Shown here one piece after another: positions 27,634-35,900 of a stretch of DNA of 64,000 bases. This DNA comes from CAWFKS01 sp963816435. Its GTDB lineage: Bacteria > Pseudomonadota > Alphaproteobacteria > Rhizobiales > Rhizobiaceae. Both the position numbers and the translations under genes were made by a program. The first letter of the stretch is position 1. Each line of letters starts with the position of its first letter. The stretch is taken from contig CAWFKS010000016.1 of assembly GCA_963816435.1 (NCBI GenBank), forward strand, positions 192,155-256,154, read 5' to 3'. The notes beneath the pieces were generated by a model. That model worked only from the letters and a program-made list of their open reading frames with translations. It did not search any database and was not told the DNA's origin.

Positions 27634-27927
27634 ATGAGCGAAGGGTCTACTCTCGTGTCCGTGCGCCTGCCGGACGACATGCGCGAGGAGATCGATGCGC
27701 TGGCCAAGGCCACGAGGCGCTCCAGGTCGTTCGTGGTCAAGGAAGCGGTTGCCGCCTACGTGGAGACGCATCGCGCCTATCTCGCCGCGATCGAGGAAGG
27801 CATCCGCGAAGCCGAGAAGGGCGTTTTCGTTTCCGGCGAGGCGGTCGAGAAATGGCTTGCCTCGTGGGGCAGCGACAACGAGCTTCCCATGCCCGAACCA
27901 GACATCTTGCCTGAAGACGGGAAATGA
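27634..27927 (+). CDS. Ribbon-helix-helix (CopG-type) antitoxin
   Basis: A 97-residue protein. Residues 8-12 (VSVRL) form the DNA-binding beta strand of the RHH fold, followed by helices MREEIDALAKATRRSRS and VVKEAVAAYVETH. The acidic C-terminus (from about residue 52) would wrap the toxin. Its last base pairs overlap the toxin start (ATGA), a standard antitoxin-first TA layout. An operator-like inverted repeat lies just upstream. Confidence 0.85.
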   Translation: MSEGSTLVSVRLPDDMREEIDALAKATRRSRSFVVKEAVAAYVETHRAYLAAIEEGIREAEKGVFVSGEAVEKWLASWGSDNELPMPEPDILPEDGK

Positions 27928-28208
27928 AGCTGCGGCTGCTGCCTCGTGCCGCAAGAGACTTGGCCGAGATTCGAACCTACATCGCCACCGACGATCCCGA
28001 CGCGGCTGCCGCCGTGGCGACAGCCTTGCGCAAGTCGCTTGCGTTGATCGCCGAACGTCCGGATATCGGGCGTCCGGGCGCGACGCCCGATATACGCGAG
28101 TGGTCGGTCCCTCGCCTGCCCTATGTCGTGCCGTATCGCGTCCGTGGCGACCATGTCGAAATCCTGCGCGTATGGCACACACGTCGAAACAGGCCCTCCG
28201 AATGGTAG
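27924..28208 (+). CDS. RelE/ParE-family toxin
   Basis: A 94-residue protein of the RelE/ParE fold: LRLLPRAARDLAEIRTYIA at the N-terminus, PDIGRPGATPDIREWSV in the middle, and the conserved YVVPYRVRGDHVEILRVWHTRR at the end. ParE-type members poison gyrase, RelE-type cleave mRNA; the sequence fits ParE somewhat better (central RPG and final VWH). The stop overlaps the DUF3445 start by 7 bases, an unusual coupling of a toxin to a metabolic gene. Confidence 0.87.
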   Translation: MKLRLLPRAARDLAEIRTYIATDDPDAAAAVATALRKSLALIAERPDIGRPGATPDIREWSVPRLPYVVPYRVRGDHVEILRVWHTRRNRPSEW

Positions 28209-29146
28209 ACATCGTCCCCGCCCACACACCCTATGACGGCTCGGCGAAGCCGTTCACGATCGGGCTGAAGCCGCTCGACCCGAACGAGTGGATCGAGGTC
28301 GACGACCGGCTGGAAACCTACCTCGCCGAAAAGGAGCGGCTGCTCGCCACCATGCCGGGCGAGGTGTTCGTCGCCGAAGCCGACACGCTGGCCGCGCAGC
28401 GCGAGGTGCTCGACATGCTCGTGGAGTTCCTGCCGCGGCGGTTTCCCGAGACCTATCGGCTCGACGGCGACGTAATCTCCGTCGGACAGACGGACAGGCG
28501 GGTGCGAATTTGCGCCGACGATCCGGCGCCGCTGAGGACGGCGTCGCTGCTGGTGCAGGAAGACTTGGTGCTGATGCGCCGCGCGCCCGAAGGCTGGCGG
28601 CTGGCGGCTGGCTGCGTGTGCTTCCCGTCATCCTGGACGCTCGCCGAAAAATTCGGGAAGCCGCTCAACGACATCCACGTGCCGGTGCCCGATTTCGGAC
28701 CGGGCACGCGCGCCGCCACGCTGATCGAGCGCATCTTCGACCGGCTGGCGGTGGAGCAGCCCGTCGAACGCATGAACTGGTCGCTGACGGTCGATCCGTC
28801 GTTGCATCTGCCGCTGTCGTCGGTGCAGCGCACCGACCGGGCCGACGATCGCCAGCCGCGGTTCCCGGCCGACATCGCCGGCGGCGCCTTCGTCCGGGTC
28901 GAGCGGCAGACGCTTCGCAAGCTGCCCGTGAGCGGCGACCTGCTGTTCACGATCCGCATCCACGTCGATCCGGTGGCCGCCATTGCGCGCCATCCGCGGC
29001 GCGGCGAGATCGCGGCGAGCTTCGCCGAACAGCTTGCCGCGCTGGACGCGGCCCAGCTCGGCTACAAGGGCATGACGGTGGACCGCGACCGGCTGGCCGC
29101 GGCCCTGCGAGAGATCGCCGAGACCGAGGCCTATTCGGGCAGCTGA
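28202..29146 (+). CDS. DUF3445 heme-dependent oxidative N-demethylase family protein
   Basis: A 314-residue protein of the DUF3445 family, related to the HODM alpha subunit, a heme/PAS-like enzyme that removes a methyl from dimethylamine oxidatively. Conserved stretches include PFTIGLKPL, LLVQEDLVLM, AGCVCFPSSW and ERMNWSLTVDPSLHLP. Only the alpha-type subunit is here; no beta, gamma or delta HODM genes adjoin. The ATG at 28202 fits the family N-terminus and overlaps the toxin gene. Its last 16 bases overlap the convergent ilvD tail. Confidence 0.85.
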   Translation: MVDIVPAHTPYDGSAKPFTIGLKPLDPNEWIEVDDRLETYLAEKERLLATMPGEVFVAEADTLAAQREVLDMLVEFLPRRFPETYRLDGDVISVGQTDRRVRICADDPAPLRTASLLVQEDLVLMRRAPEGWRLAAGCVCFPSSWTLAEKFGKPLNDIHVPVPDFGPGTRAATLIERIFDRLAVEQPVERMNWSLTVDPSLHLPLSSVQRTDRADDRQPRFPADIAGGAFVRVERQTLRKLPVSGDLLFTIRIHVDPVAAIARHPRRGEIAASFAEQLAALDAAQLGYKGMTVDRDRLAAALREIAETEAYSGS

Positions 29147-30966
29147 CGGACCGCGCCCATGGCAGCACTCGTGGCGAAGGCCGCGTAGGCCTTCAGCGCC
29201 TTGGAAACCTGGCGGCGGCGCGGTTCGGCGGGATGCCAGCCGAGCTTGTCCTGCTCGGCGCGGCGGCGCTCCAATTCGGCCGCGTCGACGGCGAGGTTGA
29301 CGGTGCGGCCCGGAATGTCGATCTCGATCGTGTCGCCCTGGCGCACCAGCCCGATCGCTCCGCCCTGCGCGGCCTCCGGCGAGACATGGCCGATCGACAG
29401 GCCGGACGTGCCGCCCGAAAAACGCCCGTCGGTGATCAGCGCGCAGGCTTTGCCCAGCCCCATCGATTTCAGGTAGCTGGTCGGATAGAGCATCTCCTGC
29501 ATGCCGGGGCCGCCCTTCGGCCCCTCGTAGCGGATGACGACGACGTCGCCTTCCTTGACCTGCTTGTTGAGGATGCCCTTCACCGCGGCGTCCTGGCTCT
29601 CGAAGACGACCGCCGGCCCGGTGAACTTCAGGATCGATTCATCGACGCCGGCCGTCTTCACCACGCAACCGTCGAGCGCGATGTTGCCCTTGAGCACGGC
29701 CAGACCGCCGTCCTTCGAGAACGGATGCTCGGCGTCGCGGATCGCGCCGTTTTCGCGGTCGAGATCGAGCTCGTCCCAGCGCGCTTCCTGGCTGAAGGCG
29801 ACCTGCGTGGGGATGCCGCCGGGGGCCGCGCTGTAGAAGCGGCGCACCATCTCGCTGTCGGTGCGGCCGATGTCCCAGCGCTCGATCGCCTGGCCGAGCG
29901 TGGCGGAATGAACGGTCGGCAGGTCGCGCGAGATCAGCCCGGCCTTGTCGAGTTCGCCGAGGATAGCCATGATTCCGCCGGCGCGGTGAACGTCCTCCAT
30001 GTGGACGTCGTTCTTGGCCGGCGCCACCTTGCAAAGCACCGGCACGCGGCGCGACAGGGCGTCGATGTCGTCCATGTCGAAATCGACCTCGCCCTCGAGT
30101 GCCGCGGCCAGGATGTGCAGCACCGTGTTGGTCGAGCCGCCCATCGCGATGTCGAGCGTCATGGCGTTCTCAAACGCCGCCTTCGAGGCGATCGAGCGCG
30201 GCAGCGCCGTGTCGTCGTCCTGCTCGTAGTAGCGCCGCGCCAGGTCGACGATGAGATGGCCGGCCTCGACGAACAGCCGGCGCCGGTCGGCATGGGTGGC
30301 GAGCGTCGAGCCGTTGCCGGGCAGCGACAGGCCGAGCGCCTCGGTGAGGCAGTTCATCGAGTTGGCCGTGAACATGCCCGAGCACGATCCGCAGGTCGGG
30401 CAGGCCGAGCGCTCGATCGTCTGGACGTCGGCTTCCGAGACCTTGTCGTCGGCGGCCGCCACCATGGCGTCGATGAGGTCGAGCGACACCTGCTTGCCCT
30501 GCACGGTGACCTTGCCGGCCTCCATCGGGCCGCCGGAGACGAAAACGGCGGGAATGTTGAGGCGCATCGCCGCCATCAGCATTCCGGGCGTGATCTTGTC
30601 GCAGTTGGAGATGCAGACCATGGCGTCGGCGCAGTGCGCATTGACCATGTATTCGACGGAGTCGGCGATCAGCTCGCGGCTGGGCAGCGAATAGAGCATG
30701 CCGTCGTGGCCCATGGCGATGCCGTCGTCGACGGCGATCGTGTTGAACTCCTTGGCCACGCCGCCCGCACTCTCGATCTCGCGCGCCACCAGCTGGCCGA
30801 GATCCTTGAGGTGGACGTGACCCGGCACGAACTGCGTGAACGAGTTGACGACGGCGATGATCGGCTTGCCGAAATCGTCGTCCTTCATGCCGGTGGCGCG
30901 CCACAGGCCGCGCGCACCGGCCATGTTGCGGCCGTGGGTGGTGGTTCTCGAGCGATAGGCAGGCAT
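29131..30966 (-). CDS. ilvD: Dihydroxy-acid dehydratase
   Basis: A 611-residue enzyme of branched-chain amino-acid synthesis, dehydrating dihydroxyisovalerate and dihydroxymethylvalerate. Iron-sulfur ligands are seen in CISNCDKITPGM and CPTCGSCSGMFTANSMN; the substrate and Mg region DDGIAMGHDGM and the C-terminal DGRFSGGTSG are intact. Length is standard. Start MPAYRSRTTTHGRNMAG is the family N-terminus; the longer frame adds non-homologous residues. Confidence 0.97.
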   Translation of the reverse strand: MPAYRSRTTTHGRNMAGARGLWRATGMKDDDFGKPIIAVVNSFTQFVPGHVHLKDLGQLVAREIESAGGVAKEFNTIAVDDGIAMGHDGMLYSLPSRELIADSVEYMVNAHCADAMVCISNCDKITPGMLMAAMRLNIPAVFVSGGPMEAGKVTVQGKQVSLDLIDAMVAAADDKVSEADVQTIERSACPTCGSCSGMFTANSMNCLTEALGLSLPGNGSTLATHADRRRLFVEAGHLIVDLARRYYEQDDDTALPRSIASKAAFENAMTLDIAMGGSTNTVLHILAAALEGEVDFDMDDIDALSRRVPVLCKVAPAKNDVHMEDVHRAGGIMAILGELDKAGLISRDLPTVHSATLGQAIERWDIGRTDSEMVRRFYSAAPGGIPTQVAFSQEARWDELDLDRENGAIRDAEHPFSKDGGLAVLKGNIALDGCVVKTAGVDESILKFTGPAVVFESQDAAVKGILNKQVKEGDVVVIRYEGPKGGPGMQEMLYPTSYLKSMGLGKACALITDGRFSGGTSGLSIGHVSPEAAQGGAIGLVRQGDTIEIDIPGRTVNLAVDAAELERRRAEQDKLGWHPAEPRRRQVSKALKAYAAFATSAAMGAVRQLPE

Positions 30967-31038
30967 GACAGATGTCCGGTTCGTTTCCTCGGGCCCTCGA
31001 ATAGCGCGGTTTTGTCCGCCACGAAACCCGCACGAGCA

Positions 31039-31062
31039 ACGCGCGCCGTTTCCGGCGCGCGT
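31039..31062. terminator. Perfect 10-bp GC hairpin between the protease-like gene and ilvD
   Basis: ACGCGCGCCG, loop TTTC, CGGCGCGCGT: a flawless stem in the 158-base gap between two minus-strand genes. There is no U-run on either side, so termination is only a possibility. Confidence 0.4.
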
Positions 31063-31124
31063 CGGGTCTTCGTCGGGAGCGGCCATGCTCCGCCGGAGCC
31101 GGCCGCCTTTTGGTGCGAGAGCGC

Positions 31125-32192
31125 CTACTGGTTGATCGACTGTATCCACTCGAAGATGGGGTCGTCGATGCGGATTGCCCAGTTCGCGTCGCCGTAGCTG
31201 CCCATGTTCAGTCCGACGATGCGCCGTGAATCGTCTTCGAGGTAGAGATACATCGGCGCCCCCGTCGACCACTGCGCGGCGTCGCAGTCGTGCGTGAAGT
31301 CGTATTCGCGCAGGTCAGCCGCCTTCACGTTGCAGTCGGTGCGCCACTGCGTGAAGGCTTCCTTGTCGGCCTGGTAGCCGATCGTGTTGACGATCGAGTC
31401 CTTGCCGTCCTCCAGCGTGGTGTAGCCGAGCCAGCCGAGATCGTCGCCGGCCGGCTTGTCGAGCACGACAAGCGCCAGGTCGTACGGCCAGACCGAATCG
31501 TAGCTGCCGTCGTATTCGGTGATGTAGCCGTTGAGCACGTAGGCGTCGGCCCACTGGTAGGCGCCGAAGGGCATGTTGTCGGCACCGTTGAGGCCGGGCC
31601 AGAAGGTGACGTTCTCCATCCAGCCGCCTTCGAGTTCGTGGTCGTAGATGCACTGGGCCGCGGTGAGCACCAGCTTCGGCCCGATCAGCGCGGCCGTGCA
31701 GTCGTAGGTCTGGTCGGTGCCCTTGTGCTTGCCCTCGATGAAGCCGACCGTGTCGAACGGATAGACTGTCGTGTCGGCGACCTGCTCGCGCGTGTCCCTG
31801 CCGATCACCTCGCGTGAGGCGTCGGCGCGGTCCTCCGCCTTGCCGGAACCCGCCGGCTGGCGCGCCCCGCCCATGCCGTCGCGGATCGCCTTGGCAACGC
31901 CCGGCGCGGCGTCCATGTGCGTCTCGCTGCCGTCGCGCGAGCGCTTGACGACGCCGTAGGCCTCGATACGGGCAGCCTCGTCCGGCAGCGCGCGGTTGGC
32001 GGCGTCGGCCGAGCGCATGCGCATGGCCTGCCCCTGCCCCTTGGCGGCCGGCGCCATGGCGCCCATGTCGCGCGACGCCTCGGCGGGTTTCATCATCTTG
32101 CCAGCGGCCATGTCGTCCGCCATCGCCGCGCCAGCCCAAAGCGCGGCAGCAAGCATCGAAGTCATCAACAGTGGTGATTTCAGTCTCGTCAT
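31125..32192 (-). CDS. Secreted trypsin-like protein lacking catalytic His and Ser (pseudoprotease)
   Basis: A 355-residue secreted protein. Residues 1-25 are a signal peptide; a Met/Ala-rich linker runs to about 140, then a trypsin/V8-like domain. The usual LTAAHC is LTAAQC (Q180), and the nucleophile box aligning with CDTYPGNSGSP reads CDAAQWSTGAP, so Ser becomes T310 and the oxyanion Gly becomes Trp. The Asp is kept in YDLALVVLD (D238). Cysteines C165/C181 and C287/C303 can form the two normal disulfides. The fold should be intact but proteolysis lost; a binding role is inferred. GGGAGAA precedes ATG 32192. Confidence 0.8.
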   Translation of the reverse strand: MTRLKSPLLMTSMLAAALWAGAAMADDMAAGKMMKPAEASRDMGAMAPAAKGQGQAMRMRSADAANRALPDEAARIEAYGVVKRSRDGSETHMDAAPGVAKAIRDGMGGARQPAGSGKAEDRADASREVIGRDTREQVADTTVYPFDTVGFIEGKHKGTDQTYDCTAALIGPKLVLTAAQCIYDHELEGGWMENVTFWPGLNGADNMPFGAYQWADAYVLNGYITEYDGSYDSVWPYDLALVVLDKPAGDDLGWLGYTTLEDGKDSIVNTIGYQADKEAFTQWRTDCNVKAADLREYDFTHDCDAAQWSTGAPMYLYLEDDSRRIVGLNMGSYGDANWAIRIDDPIFEWIQSINQ

Positions 32193-32486
32193 CGCAGGTT
32201 CTCCCAAAGTCAGCGAATGCGGTGGATGGTACGTGTCATCTTGTTCTTTTCGTGATTTCTTACCTTGCGTCATCTTTGGCCATGCCGCCAGCCCGAAATC
32301 TCGGCTCCCGCAAGCGCAACCGCGGCAAGTCGCGGGCGTTCGGGCTCGAGGTGTCCTACCCCTGCCTCGTCATCGGCGCTTTTCGCTTTATTGTGACGAG
32401 GTTGTGTGGTTTGACCCGCGGCCACCGGCGCGGCGCCAGTCGACGCAGCAAACGACCTCAAACGACCTCGAGACCAGGAGAACGGA

Positions 32487-33929
32487 ATGACCGACAACTG
32501 GCCCGTCCACGGCGAAATCAGCGGGCCGATCGTGATGATCGGCTTCGGCTCAATCGGACGCGGGACGCTGCCGCTGATCGAGCGCCATTTCCGCTTCGAC
32601 CGCTCGCGCATGGTGGTCATCGACCCGAAGGACACCGACCGCGAGCTGCTCGACGAGCGCGGCATCTCCTTCATCCAGGAACACGTCACCAGGGACAACT
32701 ACAAGGACCTGCTGACGCCGCTGCTGACGGCCGGCGACGGCCGCGGATTCTGCGTCAACCTTTCGGTCGACACCTCCTCGCTCGACATCATGAAGCTCTG
32801 CCGCAAGCTCGGCGTGCTCTACATCGACACCGTCGTCGAGCCGTGGCTCGGCTTCTATTTCGACAGCGAGGCCGACAACGCCGCCCGCACCAACTACGCG
32901 CTGCGCGAAACGGTGCGCCACGAAAAGAAGAAGAACCCCGGCGGCACGACGGCGGTGTCGTGCTGCGGCGCCAATCCCGGAATGGTGTCATGGTTCGTCA
33001 AGCAGGCGCTGGTCAACGTCGCCGGCGACCTCGGCCTGACGTTCGACGTGCCGGGGCAGGACGACCGCGACGGCTGGGCGAAGCTGATGAAGAAGGCCGG
33101 CGTCAAGGGCGTCCACATCGCCGAGCGCGACACCCAGCGCACGGTCAAGCCGAAGCCGCTCGACGTGTTCTGGAACACCTGGTCGGTGGAGGGCTTCGTC
33201 TCCGAAGGGCTGCAGCCGGCCGAACTCGGCTGGGGCACCCACGAGAAGTGGATGCCGAAGAACGCCAGGAAGCACAAGAAAGGCAACAAGGCGGCGATCT
33301 ACCTGGAGCAGCCCGGCGCCAACACGCGGGTGCGCACCTGGTGCCCGACGCCCGGCCCGCAATACGGCTTCCTCGTCACCCACAACGAGTCGATCTCGAT
33401 CGCCGACTTCTTCACCGTTCGCGACAAGAAGGGCGAGGTGAGCTACCGGCCGACCTGCCACTACGCCTATCACCCCTGCAACGACGCGGTGCTGTCGCTG
33501 CACGAGATGTTCGGCGCGGCCGGCAAGGCGCAGCCCGTGCAGCACGTGCTCGACGAGAACGAGCTGGTCGACGGCATCGACGAACTCGGCGTGCTGCTCT
33601 ACGGGCACAAGCTGAACGCCTACTGGTACGGCTCGCAACTCTCGCTGGAGGAGACGCGAAACATCGCCCCCTACCAGAACGCCACGGGCCTGCAGGTGTC
33701 CTCCGCGGTGCTCGCCGGCATGGTGTGGGCGCTGGAAAATCCGGAGGCCGGCATCGTCGAGACCGACGAGATGGACTTCCGCCGCTGCCTTGCGGTGCAG
33801 AGCCCCTATCTCGGGCCGGTGAAGGGCTACTACAGCGACTGGACGCCGCTCGACGGGCGTCCCGGGCTCTTCCCCGAGGACATCGACGAGAAGGACCCCT
33901 GGCAGTTCCGCAACATACTGGTGCGGTAG
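32487..33929 (+). CDS. hss: Homospermidine synthase
   Basis: A 480-residue NAD-dependent enzyme that makes sym-homospermidine from putrescine, a main polyamine of Rhizobiales. The dinucleotide motif GFGSIGRGTLPL is at about 19-30. Family stretches FCVNLSVDTSSLDIM, YIDTVVEPW, CCGANPGMVSWFVKQ and WNTWSVEGFVSEGLQPAE are all intact. The 294-base upstream gap holds the divergent promoters for this gene and the protease-like gene, plus a tandem 10-mer CAAACGACCT. Confidence 0.96.
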   Translation: MTDNWPVHGEISGPIVMIGFGSIGRGTLPLIERHFRFDRSRMVVIDPKDTDRELLDERGISFIQEHVTRDNYKDLLTPLLTAGDGRGFCVNLSVDTSSLDIMKLCRKLGVLYIDTVVEPWLGFYFDSEADNAARTNYALRETVRHEKKKNPGGTTAVSCCGANPGMVSWFVKQALVNVAGDLGLTFDVPGQDDRDGWAKLMKKAGVKGVHIAERDTQRTVKPKPLDVFWNTWSVEGFVSEGLQPAELGWGTHEKWMPKNARKHKKGNKAAIYLEQPGANTRVRTWCPTPGPQYGFLVTHNESISIADFFTVRDKKGEVSYRPTCHYAYHPCNDAVLSLHEMFGAAGKAQPVQHVLDENELVDGIDELGVLLYGHKLNAYWYGSQLSLEETRNIAPYQNATGLQVSSAVLAGMVWALENPEAGIVETDEMDFRRCLAVQSPYLGPVKGYYSDWTPLDGRPGLFPEDIDEKDPWQFRNILVR

Positions 33930-34010
33930 GTTGCGGGCCGAGGCACCGAACCTTGCTTTCGCCGCCGTTTCGCGCGATTGAGGGCCAGGCGGACGACAAA
34001 GAGGAATCGA

Positions 34011-34409
34011 ATGATGAATGCGGTGAGGATCGTTTCGGCCGGCTCGGTAGCGCTGATGGTTGCGCTCGCCGGCTGCCAGAGCGTGCAGCCGATCTCGCGC
34101 GCCCCGGTCTCCGTGGCGCCGACGGGCGTGGATGGCGACTGGATCGGGCAGGACCGGGTGGCGATCTCGACGCTGCGTGGCGGCGTGTTCTCGTCTCGCT
34201 CGGCCGACACCGGCGAGAAGCTGACCGAGGGCACCTATTCCTACAAGGATCGCAAGACGATCGACCTCAACTTCTACTCGCTGAAGAGCCAGAAATACAC
34301 GCGCGCCTCCTGCCTGCAGGTCGCCACCGACCAGATGAACTGCACGCTCGACGACGGCACGCCGCAGGGCACGCGCTTCCAGCTCTACCGCTACAGCGGC
34401 GTTTCCTGA
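34011..34409 (+). CDS. Omp10-like outer-membrane lipoprotein
   Basis: A 132-residue lipoprotein with lipobox VALAGC near residues 17-22. The mature part, with GVDGDWIGQDRVAISTLRGG, SADTGEKLTEGTYSY and a final TRFQLYR, parallels Brucella Omp10 (GIEGSW, GGIFETR, NEKLAEGNY as recalled). Two Cys (CLQVAT and MNCTLD) likely form a disulfide as in that family. ATG 34011 or 34014 after AGAGGA. It follows hss but its own promoter is possible. Confidence 0.85.
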   Translation: MMNAVRIVSAGSVALMVALAGCQSVQPISRAPVSVAPTGVDGDWIGQDRVAISTLRGGVFSSRSADTGEKLTEGTYSYKDRKTIDLNFYSLKSQKYTRASCLQVATDQMNCTLDDGTPQGTRFQLYRYSGVS

Positions 34410-34482
34410 TCGCTGCTCCGCCGCCGGCCTTGCACGGGCGGCGATGCTCCTGCGATAAGTCACGCAAACCCGCGCGGGAGGC

Positions 34483-35739
34483 ATGATGGGTGCGCATTTC
34501 GACGAGACCGAAACCCGCGATCCGGGCGAGCGCGAACGTGATCTGTTCGCCCGGCTGCCGGCCTTCCTGACCGCGGCGACCGCCAGCGCGCCGGGCCTTG
34601 CGAAATGGCTGTCCGGCATCGATCCCAAGACTGTCGACAGCCGCGCCGCACTGGCCGCCCTGCCGGTGCTGCGCAAAGCCGAGCTGATGGAGTTCCAGGC
34701 CGCGCAACCGCCGTTCGGCGGCTTCGCCAACCCGGCCGCACTCGCCGGCGGGCGGGTGTTCATGTCGCCCGGCCCGATCTGGGAGCCGCAGGGCTTCGGC
34801 GGCGATCCGTGGGGCGCGCGCCGCGCCTTCTTCGCGGCCGGCATCAGGCCCGGCGACATCGTCCACAATGCGTTTGCCTACAACATGACGCCCGGCGGCT
34901 TCATCCTCGACGAGGGCGCCCGGGCGCTCGGCTGCACGGTGTTTCCGGCAGGCGCCGGCAACACCGACATGCAGGTCGAGGCCGCCGCCACGCTGAAGCC
35001 CAAGGTCTATTGCGGCACGCCCGACTTCCTGAAGGTGATGCTCGACCGCGCGGCGGAAGCCGGCAAGGACCTCTCCTCCTTCAAGCTCGGCCTCGTCTCG
35101 GGCGGAGCGTTGTTCCCCTCGCTGCGCGCCGAATATGGAGATCGCGGCGTGCGCGTCATGCAGTGCTACGCCACCGCCGAGTTCGGGGTCATCGCCTACG
35201 AGAGCGCCGACGAGGCAGGCGAACCGCTGCCCGGCATGATCGTCAACGAGGACCTGATCGTGGAGATCGTGCGCCCCGGCACCGGCGACCCGGTCGCCGA
35301 GGGCGAGGTCGGCGAGGTGGTGGTGACCTGCTTCAACCCCGCCTACCCGCTGGTGCGGCTCGGCACCGGCGACCTGTCGGCGGTGATGCCGGGCGTCTCG
35401 CCGTGCGGGCGCACCAACACCCGCATCAAGGGCTGGATGGGGCGCGCCGACCAGCGCACCAAGGTCAAGGGCATGTTCGTCGACCCGAAGCAGGTCGCCG
35501 AGGTGACGCGCCGCCACCCCGAGATCGCCCGCGCCCGGCTGGTGGTCTCCAGGCAGGGCGATCGCGACGTGATGGTGCTCAACGTGGAGCCGGCTCAAGG
35601 CGCCGATCCCGATGCCGCCGCGATCGAGGCGACGCTGCGCGACGTCTGCAAGCTCGGCGGCAGCGTGGTCGTGGCGACACCCGGCTCACTGCCCAACGAC
35701 GGCAAGGTCATCGCCGACGAGCGCGACTATTCTTCGTAG
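34483..35739 (+). CDS. PaaK-like AMP-forming acyl/aryl-CoA ligase
   Basis: A 418-residue member of the phenylacetate-CoA ligase group of adenylating enzymes. Visible are the adenylate-binding YATAEFGVIAYES, the acidic LGTGDLSAV (hinge region), and a C-terminal subdomain with GRADQRTKVKGMFVDPKQV and an invariant-type Lys near the end (PNDGKVIADER). The usual N-terminal phosphate loop (SSGTTG) is replaced by VFMSPGPIWEPQGFGGDP, so activity may be altered. No paa genes are near. GGAGG lies 4 bases before the start. Confidence 0.82.
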   Translation: MMGAHFDETETRDPGERERDLFARLPAFLTAATASAPGLAKWLSGIDPKTVDSRAALAALPVLRKAELMEFQAAQPPFGGFANPAALAGGRVFMSPGPIWEPQGFGGDPWGARRAFFAAGIRPGDIVHNAFAYNMTPGGFILDEGARALGCTVFPAGAGNTDMQVEAAATLKPKVYCGTPDFLKVMLDRAAEAGKDLSSFKLGLVSGGALFPSLRAEYGDRGVRVMQCYATAEFGVIAYESADEAGEPLPGMIVNEDLIVEIVRPGTGDPVAEGEVGEVVVTCFNPAYPLVRLGTGDLSAVMPGVSPCGRTNTRIKGWMGRADQRTKVKGMFVDPKQVAEVTRRHPEIARARLVVSRQGDRDVMVLNVEPAQGADPDAAAIEATLRDVCKLGGSVVVATPGSLPNDGKVIADERDYSS

Positions 35740-35900
35740 GGCAACGGCAGCCAGCGAATTCACGTTCGGCCGGCGCGAGAAGCCTTCAAACCACTTGCAT
35801 CGGACCGGGGCGGATGGAAACATATCCGCCGACGCTTGCTGCAACAAAACTGACAACCAGGGGCGCTATTGCCTCCACGGGACCATTCGGGAGATTCCAG

